Positions 7,182 through 14,771 of a stretch of DNA of 26,772 nucleotides are shown piece by piece. The notes beneath the pieces are model-generated. The model was given only the letters and a program-made list of their open reading frames with translations, made no database searches and had not been told where the DNA came from. The stretch's first letter is position 1. The number at the start of each line of letters is the position of its first letter. The stretch lies in contig DXAS01000076.1 in the NCBI GenBank assembly GCA_019116915.1, positions 1-26,772 on the forward strand. The letters are read 5' to 3'. Made by a program: the position numbers and the translations under genes. This DNA comes from Flavonifractor avicola. GTDB taxonomy: Bacteria > Bacillota > Clostridia > Oscillospirales > Oscillospiraceae.

Positions 7182-7210
7182 ATATACACGCCAAAACCGG
7201 ACTTGTTACA
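7182..7210 (-). promoter_or_regulatory. Shared promoter-like element upstream of the leader-like peptide gene
   Basis: On the minus strand TGTAACA (7210-7204), a 17-bp spacer and TATAT (7186-7182). This is the same layout and spacing as at 1297-1325. The TGTAACA is again the centre of an 11-bp inverted repeat, CTTGTAACAAG. Both spacers have GCG starting 12 bp after TGTAACA. It lies about 90 bp before the ATG at 7091 and just after the stop of the second ABC gene, giving the small peptide its own start of transcription. Confidence 0.55.
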
Positions 7211-7224
7211 AGGAATGCGAATCC

Positions 7225-9783
7225 TTACAGGATCTGACGGCTGGCCAGCTCATGGAAGAGCCCGCCCTGGGCCATCAGCTGTTCATAATTTCCCTCTTCC
7301 ACAATATCTCCATGGTCCATCACCAGGATGCGGTCACAGCTCTGTATGGTGCTGAGCCGGTGGGCGATGACCACCCGGGTGCTGCCCATTTCCTCCAGCG
7401 CTTTGCACACCTGGGCCTGTGTCAGGTTATCCAGTGCGCTGGTGGCCTCGTCAAAGAAGAGAATGTTGGGTCTGTTGATGATGGCCCTGGCAATGAGAAT
7501 GCGCTGCTTCTGGCCGCCGGAGATGGTGTTGCAGTGTTCGCTGACCATGGTCTCCAGCCCCATGGGCATCTCCTGGATATCTCTGGCCAGGCCTACCGCC
7601 TCCACCACCTGCTCCACCCGGGTTCGTCCGGCGTTGGGGGCGGTGAGGGTGATGTTCTCAAAGATGCTCCCTGAGATGAGCTCGCCGTCCTGCAGCACCA
7701 CGCCGAAGTGTTTTCTCAGCTCCTGCAGGTCCAGCTCGTCCATATCCTGGTCGTCATAGTAGATCCGGCCTGAGGTGGCCTTCTCAAATCCCAGCAGAAG
7801 CTTGAGCAGGGTGGATTTTCCGCAGCCGGAAGCGCCCACGATCCCCACATATTCCCCGGGCCGGATGTGAAGGGAGAGGTCCCGAAACACAGGCGGGGTT
7901 TCCGGGTCGTAGGAGAAGGCCACGTGATCCAGGTCGATGCTGCCGGTGAGCTGGCCGGGCAGACGCTTGTCGCCGCCCCCTTCCGGCACCGTCTCCAGAA
8001 TGGCCTTCACCCGCCGGTAGGTGGGTTTCAGCAGCTGATAGGAGATCAGCGCGCTGAACAGGCTGCTGATGGCGCCGGAGACCATGCCGAAAGCCGAGTT
8101 AAAACCGACGAAGCTGCCCATGGTGATGGAAGCGGACTGGGCCGCGATCCAATAGATCAATACCAGAAAGATCCCGCTGCTGGCGGAGGAGAGCAGGACG
8201 CTGAGGTTGGACAGCCGGCCCAGCCGTGTTTCCAGCCGGCGCTGCTCCATAAAAGCGCGCATATATTCAAAAATGGTTCGCTCCTCCACACCGGCGGTTC
8301 TGATCTTCTCGATCCCCAGCAAAAACTGGAACAGGAGAGAGCTGCTCTTTCCATCCATCTCCATGATCTGGGCCTGATAGACCATACGGCGGCGCGCCAG
8401 AAGATAGCTGATCAAGGAGAACAGCAGCGTGACCGACAGGGACACCAGAGAGAGCTGGGGAGAATAGGTAAACATCCGTATGCCGTAGAACAGGGCGGAG
8501 ATCAGGCTGAGCCCCAGCCCCAGCAGCATCCCGGACACAGAGCTGACCAGGCTGCCCAGCTCCATAACCCGCTGGGCCAGATCGGCGCTCTCGTAGTTGC
8601 GGAAGAAGTTTTCCGGCAATTCAAAGATCCGGTGGTAGACCGCGTTTTGCACATCGTACCGGATCCGGCTGTCCAGCCGGAAGGTGGCCAGACTTTTTAC
8701 CACGGAAAAGAGCAGATTGCCCACCATAAACGCGCCTACCAGACAGCAAATCTGAAACACCATTCCCATCTGTCCGGAGGGAATGAAGCGGTCGTAGAGC
8801 ATCTGATTCAAGGTGGGGATCAGCAGTCCGATGAGGGCGGACAGGATGGTCAGCCCGATGATGACCGCCAGATCAGCCCGGGACAGGCAGGACCAGCAGT
8901 AGGCTGCCAGGTCCTTTGCCGTCATTCCCTGAAGGGGGAAGGGGCGGTAGATGACATGGGCCTGGGGATCGCACTGCTCCGCCAGCGCTCGGGTCAGAGG
9001 GACCGCCTTTTTCCCGCTGCGGCAGAGCAGATACTTGCCCCGCCCTCTGGGAATACAGGCGGCCGGTTCCCTTTCCCGGCCAAATTGTACCATAATGGGC
9101 CCGGCGTCCGCCTTATGCCAGTTTTCCTCCAGCAGAATCTTCCGGCAGGGAATGTGAGAAATGCGGGCCACTTCCTCCACGGAGATCTCCTGCCGGCAGC
9201 AGGCTGTGATCTTTTCGTAGGGGGCGATGGGGATGCGCATACGGTGGCACAGCTCTGCCATGACCTGATAGACCGGGTGCTCCCCGTTTTCCCTGGGTAT
9301 GTCCTTTTCCTTGGAAAAGAAGGAGGCGATCATCTCATCGGTGCGGGCCCGCACATCCTCTTTTTCCTTGTCCGTGCGGATCAGGTAGCCGTCCTCCTGC
9401 ACCAGGTTCAGGCGGTAGCGGTCCACCAGCAGATTGCCGTAAGTCTCCCGGCCGGGGTTCTCGATCCCCGCTCTGCCCAGGAATTTTTTTTGCAGGGGTC
9501 CGGTGGAGAGCCCCTCCAGACGCTCCAGCTGGGCGTGCTCCTCCGCCGGTGTTACCAGAAAGCGCCACAGGCCGCCCTCGGCATCTGTGTGAGAAAAGGC
9601 GGGGAAGATGGTATTTTGCTCTGCGGTGCAGATCAGGGACCGGCGTCCCGGCTGGCCCTCTGTCCAGGGCACCACATAGATATGGACGCTGCCTGACAGC
9701 ACCCGGTATGCGTCTGTGGGAGTTTCGGTGATGTAATATGCGCCGCCGGTCAACCCAATGAGATTGGCGGTTTCCGTCTGCAT
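7225..9783 (-). CDS. NHLP-type bacteriocin export ABC transporter, permease/ATPase without peptidase
   Basis: 852 residues. Residues 1 to about 290 are the extra N-terminal region typical of the second NHLP ABC subunit, with a beta-rich start (YRVLSGSVHIYVVPW) and no C39 Cys box. A six-helix ABC exporter membrane domain follows at about 300-590. The C-terminal ATPase has Walker A GASGCGKST near 650, signature ISGGQKQR near 751, FFDEATSALD near 776 and a final IAHRLST. It probably pairs with the peptidase-bearing ABC gene 14 nt upstream as a heterodimer, or provides a regulatory half. GGAGG lies 7 nt before the ATG. The call rests on family architecture and on the adjoining fusion-protein and C39 genes. 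Confidence 0.93.
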   Translation of the reverse strand: MQTETANLIGLTGGAYYITETPTDAYRVLSGSVHIYVVPWTEGQPGRRSLICTAEQNTIFPAFSHTDAEGGLWRFLVTPAEEHAQLERLEGLSTGPLQKKFLGRAGIENPGRETYGNLLVDRYRLNLVQEDGYLIRTDKEKEDVRARTDEMIASFFSKEKDIPRENGEHPVYQVMAELCHRMRIPIAPYEKITACCRQEISVEEVARISHIPCRKILLEENWHKADAGPIMVQFGREREPAACIPRGRGKYLLCRSGKKAVPLTRALAEQCDPQAHVIYRPFPLQGMTAKDLAAYCWSCLSRADLAVIIGLTILSALIGLLIPTLNQMLYDRFIPSGQMGMVFQICCLVGAFMVGNLLFSVVKSLATFRLDSRIRYDVQNAVYHRIFELPENFFRNYESADLAQRVMELGSLVSSVSGMLLGLGLSLISALFYGIRMFTYSPQLSLVSLSVTLLFSLISYLLARRRMVYQAQIMEMDGKSSSLLFQFLLGIEKIRTAGVEERTIFEYMRAFMEQRRLETRLGRLSNLSVLLSSASSGIFLVLIYWIAAQSASITMGSFVGFNSAFGMVSGAISSLFSALISYQLLKPTYRRVKAILETVPEGGGDKRLPGQLTGSIDLDHVAFSYDPETPPVFRDLSLHIRPGEYVGIVGASGCGKSTLLKLLLGFEKATSGRIYYDDQDMDELDLQELRKHFGVVLQDGELISGSIFENITLTAPNAGRTRVEQVVEAVGLARDIQEMPMGLETMVSEHCNTISGGQKQRILIARAIINRPNILFFDEATSALDNLTQAQVCKALEEMGSTRVVIAHRLSTIQSCDRILVMDHGDIVEEGNYEQLMAQGGLFHELASRQIL

Positions 9784-9797
9784 GATGCAGCCTCCTT

Positions 9798-11945
9798 TCA
9801 GTTCATTGACATGAACCGGCAGTAGAGTCCGTCCAGAGCCGCCAGCTGAGTATGGGAACCCCGCTCCACAATGCTGCCGCCATCCATCACCAGGATCTCA
9901 TCGCTGTTGCGTACGGCGCTGAGCCGGTGGGCCACAATGATGCAGGTACACCCGCGGCGCTTGATGTTCTCAATGATCTGTTTTTCGGTGATGGGGTCCA
10001 GGGCGCTGGTGGCTTCATCCATGATGAGCACAGTGGGGTTGGTCGCCAGGGCACGGGCAATTTCCAGGCGCTGACGCTGTCCGCCGGAGAGGTTGCTTCC
10101 TCCCTCGGTGAGCCTGAACTCATATGCGCCCGGCTTTTGGGTAATCAATTCGTGGATGCAGGCGTCCTTTGCGGCGTTAATCATGTCCCGCTCCAGAACG
10201 GCGTGATTCCACATGGTCAGATTGTCCCGGATGGTACCGGAAAAGAGGGTAATATTCTGGCTTACGGTGGACACGCTGGCATGGAGCACGTCCGACGGGA
10301 TCTCTTCCAGCGGGACTCCGTCCAGCAGGACCCTGCCTGCCCAGGGGCGATACAGCCCGCTGACGATTTTGGCAATGGTGGATTTTCCGCAGCCAGAGCC
10401 GCCCACCAGGGCCACCGAACAGCCGGGCTCCAGAGAAAAGGAAAAGCCGGTGACCAGGGGTTTGGCCAGATGGCTGTACCCAAAGGAGACCTCCTCCAGG
10501 GCCACCCGGCCGGAGAGCTTGGCCTGAGAAAATTTCTGCACCGTGGTTTCCTGGAATTTCTCATCCACCGGATGGCGCAGGATGTCGTCTACCCGGGCAA
10601 TATCGGCTTTCAGCGTCTGAATCTGCTGAATAAAGGCCACCAGCGTCTCAACAGGCGCGGAGAAGGAGGCAAACAGGGAGGTGAACGCCGACAGCATACC
10701 CAGGGTCATGTGGCCCTGGATGACAAAGACCGCGCCCACCAGCAAAAGCAGAACATCGATGAGGTTATCCACCATTCCGGGCAGCGCCCCTGTCACGGAC
10801 TGGGTCTGGCTGATGGCCTGCTCTGTGGAGGCCGCCTTGGCCTGGTAGCCCAGGACACGGGAGCTGTAGGCGCTCTCCGCGCCCGACGCTTTCAGGGTAG
10901 AGGTAACGCTGAGACCGGCGCACACCACGCCGGTCAGTTTGCCGCTGTCCTGCTGCAGCTTCTGCACCCGGTTGGAAATCCGGCTGGCGGTGATTCTGGC
11001 GATCACAACATTGAACAGAATCCCCACCAGTCCGATGGCGGTCATCAGGGGGTTGTAGAAAAGCAGCAGCACCAGATAAAAGGCAGCCACGAAAATGTCC
11101 AGAAAAATGTTTGCCAGATCGCCGGCGATGAAGTTGTTGACGTTGTCGTTATTTCCCACCCGGCCCAAAAGGTCGCCGGGGGAGCGCTGGGCAAAGAAGC
11201 CCACAGGGAGGCGGAACAGGTGCTCCAGCAATTCCCGGGAGGACAGCAGCGTCAGTTTGTTCTGCATCTTCAACAGGAGCCTGGCGCTGTATGCCTCCAA
11301 CAGAATCCGGAACAGGAGGGTCAGGATGAGAAAGCCGATGAACTGGTAAAACCAGGGGACGGCGCCCGCCCCCAGGACCCGGTCCAGAAACACCTGGGAA
11401 AAGACGGGTAGGATGAGACCGGGGAGGATCATCAGCAGACCCAGACACAGCATCTGGGCCAGAGCGCCCTTCTGCCCCCGGATGCGCTGTTTGATCAGAG
11501 GAAACAGGGTGTTTTCCCGTTTGGCCTTTTCAAACTGGGGGGTGGGGTGGAAGGTGAGCACCACGCCGGTAAACCCCTCGTCCAGGTCCTCCATGGTCAG
11601 CTTGCGCCGGCCCAGGGCCGGGTCGTTGAGGTAGACAAAGGACCCCTTAAAGCCCTCCAGCACCACAAAATGGTTGAAGTTCCAGTGAATCAGACAGGGC
11701 ATCTCCAGCTGCTTCAAAGCTTCCGGCTCCTTGCGGTAGCCGTGACATTCCAGCCCGAATTTGCGGGCGGCGTACATGATGTTGCGGGCGTTGCAGCCAT
11801 CCCGTGATACGCCTGTCTCCACCCGCATCTGCTCCAGCGGCACATATTTGCCCCAATAGGCACAGATCATGGCCAGAGAGGCGGCGCCGCACTCTGTTCC
11901 TTCCATTTGAAAGATGGTAGGGGTTTTGCAGTATAATCTGCTCAT
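9798..11945 (-). CDS. NHLP-type peptidase-containing ABC transporter (C39 peptidase/permease/ATPase)
   Basis: 715 residues. Residues 1-~130 are a C39 cysteine peptidase with Gln13, Cys19 in EGTECGAAS, His92 in FNHFVVLEG and Asp108 in LNDPALGRR, so the catalytic set is complete. This domain cuts leaders after double-Gly signals. Membrane domain at about 160-440, then an ATPase with GGSGCGKST near 514, LSGGQRQR near 617 and IMDEATSALD. It would cleave and export the peptide at 1381-1770 and perhaps the one at 6873-7091. The start overlaps the fusion-protein stop by 4 nt (ATGA), indicating coupled translation; GGAGGGGAGG is just upstream. Confidence 0.96.
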   Translation of the reverse strand: MSRLYCKTPTIFQMEGTECGAASLAMICAYWGKYVPLEQMRVETGVSRDGCNARNIMYAARKFGLECHGYRKEPEALKQLEMPCLIHWNFNHFVVLEGFKGSFVYLNDPALGRRKLTMEDLDEGFTGVVLTFHPTPQFEKAKRENTLFPLIKQRIRGQKGALAQMLCLGLLMILPGLILPVFSQVFLDRVLGAGAVPWFYQFIGFLILTLLFRILLEAYSARLLLKMQNKLTLLSSRELLEHLFRLPVGFFAQRSPGDLLGRVGNNDNVNNFIAGDLANIFLDIFVAAFYLVLLLFYNPLMTAIGLVGILFNVVIARITASRISNRVQKLQQDSGKLTGVVCAGLSVTSTLKASGAESAYSSRVLGYQAKAASTEQAISQTQSVTGALPGMVDNLIDVLLLLVGAVFVIQGHMTLGMLSAFTSLFASFSAPVETLVAFIQQIQTLKADIARVDDILRHPVDEKFQETTVQKFSQAKLSGRVALEEVSFGYSHLAKPLVTGFSFSLEPGCSVALVGGSGCGKSTIAKIVSGLYRPWAGRVLLDGVPLEEIPSDVLHASVSTVSQNITLFSGTIRDNLTMWNHAVLERDMINAAKDACIHELITQKPGAYEFRLTEGGSNLSGGQRQRLEIARALATNPTVLIMDEATSALDPITEKQIIENIKRRGCTCIIVAHRLSAVRNSDEILVMDGGSIVERGSHTQLAALDGLYCRFMSMN

Positions 11946-12772
11946 GAGGCCTCCCCTCCAAACATGGGAAAGACCCAGGCGATGGGGGCGCTCTGTCCCA
12001 GCGTGATCTGCACCGAGGCGGAGGAGCCTCCGTACAGGACCTGCTCAGCCCCGGCGGCGCCGGAAAAATAATATCCGCTGGCGGTGGTGCTGTCCTCCCG
12101 AAGGGTACAGGTCACCGCCACCACAGGCCCAGCGCTCATCAGCATTTCGATGGTCTGGGCGTCGTTTCCCACCACGGCGGCCATGGACTCGGCGGTGGTG
12201 TGGACCCGGTCCACACAGGCCACCTGACCTTCCATCCAGCCGCAGGCATCTCCCGCACTGTCCAGATAGATCACCGCCTCCATGCCGGGTTCCAGCTGAA
12301 GGGCGGTTTCCTGACTCACATAGCAGACCACCGACAGCCCGCTGTCACTGTCCGGAGAGATGCGGAACAGGGCCTGATTGGGCACCACATACTCTCCGGG
12401 CGCCACCAGATCCTCCCGGATCATGCCGGACTGGTCCGCAGGTACCACAACGGTCTGTCCGGTGGAAGTCAGGATCTCCGCCACCGGCGCTCCCGCCTCT
12501 ACACAGTCGCCGCTGTGCACCAGCAGGGAGGACACCTCTCCGGCCGCTGTATTGTACAGGGAGTTGGCGCCATAGTCATAGGTCAAAAAGCCGTATGTAT
12601 CCACCGTTGTGGGGATGCGCCCCACAAAAGACCAGATGACCACGCTGGACGCAAGGACGGCCGCCGCGGCAATGCCCAGCCAGGACATGGGGCTTGTGAG
12701 CTTGAGCATACCATCCAGCCGGTCGGGGGAGCTGAGCCGCTCCAACGCGGTTTTGCGAAATACGCTTGTCAT
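11942..12772 (-). CDS. NHLP-type secretion membrane fusion protein (HlyD family)
   Basis: 276 residues. The opening FRKTALERLSSPDRLDGML is a hallmark of NHLP system HlyD proteins. One membrane helix at about 33-50 is followed by an extracellular part with a lipoyl-like half motif (SGDCVEAGAPVAEI) and a beta-barrel region. It should bridge the ABC exporters to the cell surface. I place the start at 12772, with AGGTG 9 nt upstream, not at the in-frame ATG at 12805, which would overlap the sigma factor gene by 20 nt. It overlaps the peptidase-exporter gene by 4 nt. Confidence 0.92.
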   Translation of the reverse strand: MTSVFRKTALERLSSPDRLDGMLKLTSPMSWLGIAAAAVLASSVVIWSFVGRIPTTVDTYGFLTYDYGANSLYNTAAGEVSSLLVHSGDCVEAGAPVAEILTSTGQTVVVPADQSGMIREDLVAPGEYVVPNQALFRISPDSDSGLSVVCYVSQETALQLEPGMEAVIYLDSAGDACGWMEGQVACVDRVHTTAESMAAVVGNDAQTIEMLMSAGPVVAVTCTLREDSTTASGYYFSGAAGAEQVLYGGSSASVQITLGQSAPIAWVFPMFGGEAS

Positions 12773-12785
12773 GGGATCATGCACC

Positions 12786-13280
12786 TCACAGTCCGTGGGC
12801 TTCAAAGTATTTCCGGATCTTTTCCAGGGCCCGCTTGAGGGTCACCCGGACATTGACGTCCGTCATCTTCAGGATGCCGGCAATCTCCCCCGAGGTCTTT
12901 TTATGGAAATACCGCTCTACAATGATGGTGCGTTCACGCTCAGACAGAATGTTCATGGCAGAGGACAGGGCCCGCCGCTCTTCTTCCAGCAGGATGGCCT
13001 GGGCCACAGAGGTGTCCCCGGGCAGTTCCGGGATATTCTCATCGTCCAGGGACAGGAACTCCTTCTTGTCCCGGTAGTAGTTTTTCAGGCGGTTTTTCAT
13101 GATGACATAGACCCAGGTCCCCACAGAGGCCTTTTGGGGGTCAAAGCTGTCAAAATTCCGGTAGCAAGCCACAAAGACCTCCTGGGTCAGATCTTCTGCG
13201 TCCTGGCGGGATAGCGTATGCTGCTTTACATAGCGGAATACTTTGAGATAATAGTCACGATATACCTGTTCAAAGCTCAC
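12786..13280 (-). CDS. ECF-like RNA polymerase sigma factor
   Basis: 164 residues from a GTG start. A sigma-2 region spans YRDYYLKVFRYVKQHTLS to GTWVYVIMKNRLKNYYR, including the DAEDLTQEVF core-binding motif. A sigma-4 helix-turn-helix (LSERERTIIVERYF to VNVRVTLKRALEKIRK) follows. There is no sigma-3 domain, as in ECF factors. An upstream in-frame ATG at 13451 is excluded because a sigma-A promoter at 13345-13373 and a terminator lie in between. GTG at 13280 has GGGAG about 10 nt upstream. It heads the exporter gene series, 13 nt before the fusion-protein gene, with no anti-sigma gene beside it. Its likely targets are the TGTAACA-type promoters (inference). Confidence 0.92.
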   Translation of the reverse strand: MSFEQVYRDYYLKVFRYVKQHTLSRQDAEDLTQEVFVACYRNFDSFDPQKASVGTWVYVIMKNRLKNYYRDKKEFLSLDDENIPELPGDTSVAQAILLEEERRALSSAMNILSERERTIIVERYFHKKTSGEIAGILKMTDVNVRVTLKRALEKIRKYFEAHGL

Positions 13281-13344
13281 CCGATCCACGCTCCCAGTTT
13301 CTTCAAATGATCGCTCTATGCAAAAGCTGGATATTTTGTATATT

Positions 13345-13373
13345 ATTATAGCATTGCCCTTTTTCCATTGCAA
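13345..13373 (-). promoter_or_regulatory. Sigma-A promoter of the sigma factor/exporter gene series
   Basis: TTGCAA (13373-13368), a spacer of exactly 17 bp, then a perfect TATAAT (13350-13345). This predicts a start near 13338 and a leader of about 58 nt to the GTG at 13280. It lacks the TGTAACA element, so this operon looks housekeeping-driven and not autoregulated by that element. Confidence 0.85.
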
Positions 13374-13395
13374 TGCAGAAACCCACCGATAAGGA

Positions 13396-13434
13396 AAGGG
13401 CCTGCTGTCTGCGATACGCAGACAGCAGGCCCTT
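13396..13434 (-). terminator. Terminator of the zinc-ribbon/beta-helix operon
   Basis: A perfect 18-bp stem (core GGGCCTGCTGTCTGCG) with a 3-nt loop, lying about 50 nt after the stop of the last beta-helix gene (13486) and before the sigma factor promoter. The T-rich tail on the minus strand is broken (TTTCCTTAT). It separates the two minus-strand gene series. Confidence 0.85.
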
Positions 13435-13485
13435 GTTCGTCCAGATGGCAATCAGTCGGTTTGGCTGTGTGTCTATCAATATGGG

Positions 13486-14757
13486 TTATCCTTCCGGATC
13501 AAGGATGGCGTTGGACAAATCAATGGGATGGTCACACTGGTTGTCCACGTCGGTGTCGTTGCCTGAGAACACGGTACCCGCAAAGTCCAGGGTGATGTCA
13601 GTGGGTACGTTCTCCATCAGCACGGCGGTGCCGTTGTTGATGAACTGGTTGTCGTGGTAGCGGCTGTCCGAGGCGGACTGGCCGGTGGCGTTGAAGTGGA
13701 GGCCCACCTGGTTCTCCATGAAGGTACACTCGGTGGCGTTGATCCAGGCCTCCCCCTGGGACTGGAAGCCGGTCTTGTAGCCGGTAAAGGAGCAGCCGGT
13801 GGCCCAGGCCTTGACGGGGGCGATGATGCCGGTATCGGCGCCGTCCCCCACGAAATCCATGTCGTAGAAGTAGTTGATCCAGTAGAAGCTGGCGCTGCCG
13901 TCCATGGTTATGGAACCCTTGAGGGTGGTGCGGTCCGCCCCCTGGTCGGTGTAGCCGTAGAACTCATAGGAGCGGCTCAGATTCAGATCTCCCTCATAGG
14001 TCACCGGGGGCAGGTAGATGTACACCAGATCGGAAGGGGCGATCTCCTGGGCGGTCTGATCCAGCAGGGCCTGGAGGTCCTCCACGGTGTCCATGGGGGT
14101 GTCCTCCCAGTGATACTCGTGGGTGATAATGGCGGTGACGTGGATGTTCTGGCGGACCCGGATCACGTCCCCGTTTTTCATCTGAACGGTCCAGACGATC
14201 TGGGACTCCCCGGAATTGCCGGTGAAGTCCAGGGAGCAGATCATGGCGGCGTCGGGGGAGTAGTCCTCGTCATGACGGGGCTCCCCGGCGGTGAGGGGAC
14301 CGGCGGCATTCTCGTCGGGGACCACCTCCACGGTGACCTGCTCCACCAGAGGCTCAAACTCCGCCCAGGCGTCGGCGCCGGTGGCGGCGTCGTTGACGTA
14401 CCAACGGGAGGGCCAGCGGTACTGCTCGTCGGGGGAGCCCTGCTGGTAGATGTCGGGGGCGGGGGCGCAGCGGTCGTCGGGCCAGGCCACCAGCAGCTGG
14501 TAGGTCTTCTCCCCGCTCTCGTAGTACACCTCTCCCAGGGCGTCAAATTCCTGGGGCTCATAGGGCCGGTTGAAGTACCAGACTGCTCCGCCGATGGCGG
14601 CGGCCACCGCCAGGATCAGCAGGCCCACCAGCAGCTTTTTCAGCAGGGGGTTGGCGGTTTTTGCCTGCTTACGGGGGTGGATATCCTTCGCGCAGTGGGG
14701 ACAGAAGGCGGCGTTTTCCGGTATGGGCGCGCCGCAGAGGGGGCATTTGTGTTCCAT
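13486..14757 (-). CDS. Zinc-ribbon, single-helix membrane protein with beta-helix-like surface domain (copy 1)
   Basis: 423 residues. N-terminal zinc ribbon (C5, C8, C19, C22, CPLCG...CPHC), basic stretch PRKQAKTANPLLKK, membrane helix at about 39-60 and then a long extracellular part. The middle carries the family landmarks VQMKNGDVIRVRQ and MDTVEDLQALLDQ, then YLPPVTYEGDL. The C-terminal ~150 residues read as a right-handed beta-helix with repeated asparagine-rich turns (MENQVGLHFNATG, DNQFINNGTAV). There is no signal peptide; the ribbon stays inside. Function unknown. AAAGGAG lies 9 nt before the ATG. It is the last gene of the kinase-led operon and most like the next copy upstream. Confidence 0.85.
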   Translation of the reverse strand: MEHKCPLCGAPIPENAAFCPHCAKDIHPRKQAKTANPLLKKLLVGLLILAVAAAIGGAVWYFNRPYEPQEFDALGEVYYESGEKTYQLLVAWPDDRCAPAPDIYQQGSPDEQYRWPSRWYVNDAATGADAWAEFEPLVEQVTVEVVPDENAAGPLTAGEPRHDEDYSPDAAMICSLDFTGNSGESQIVWTVQMKNGDVIRVRQNIHVTAIITHEYHWEDTPMDTVEDLQALLDQTAQEIAPSDLVYIYLPPVTYEGDLNLSRSYEFYGYTDQGADRTTLKGSITMDGSASFYWINYFYDMDFVGDGADTGIIAPVKAWATGCSFTGYKTGFQSQGEAWINATECTFMENQVGLHFNATGQSASDSRYHDNQFINNGTAVLMENVPTDITLDFAGTVFSGNDTDVDNQCDHPIDLSNAILDPEG

Positions 14758-14771
14758 GGTGGGATTCTCCT

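Noticed and set aside
7867..11411. Long plus-strand open frames opposite the two ABC transporter genes
   Set aside because: Antisense shadows in GC-rich DNA: no domains, biased composition, and intact well-supported genes on the other strand.
1381..13280. Lanthipeptide or other modified-peptide cluster
   Set aside because: The exporter type would allow it, but no LanM, LanB/C, YcaO, radical SAM or other modification gene is in the window and the core lacks a Cys/Ser/Thr pattern.
13281..13451. Longer sigma factor start at ATG 13451
   Set aside because: A terminator hairpin and the sigma-A promoter lie inside this extension, and no sigma-family residues are encoded in it.
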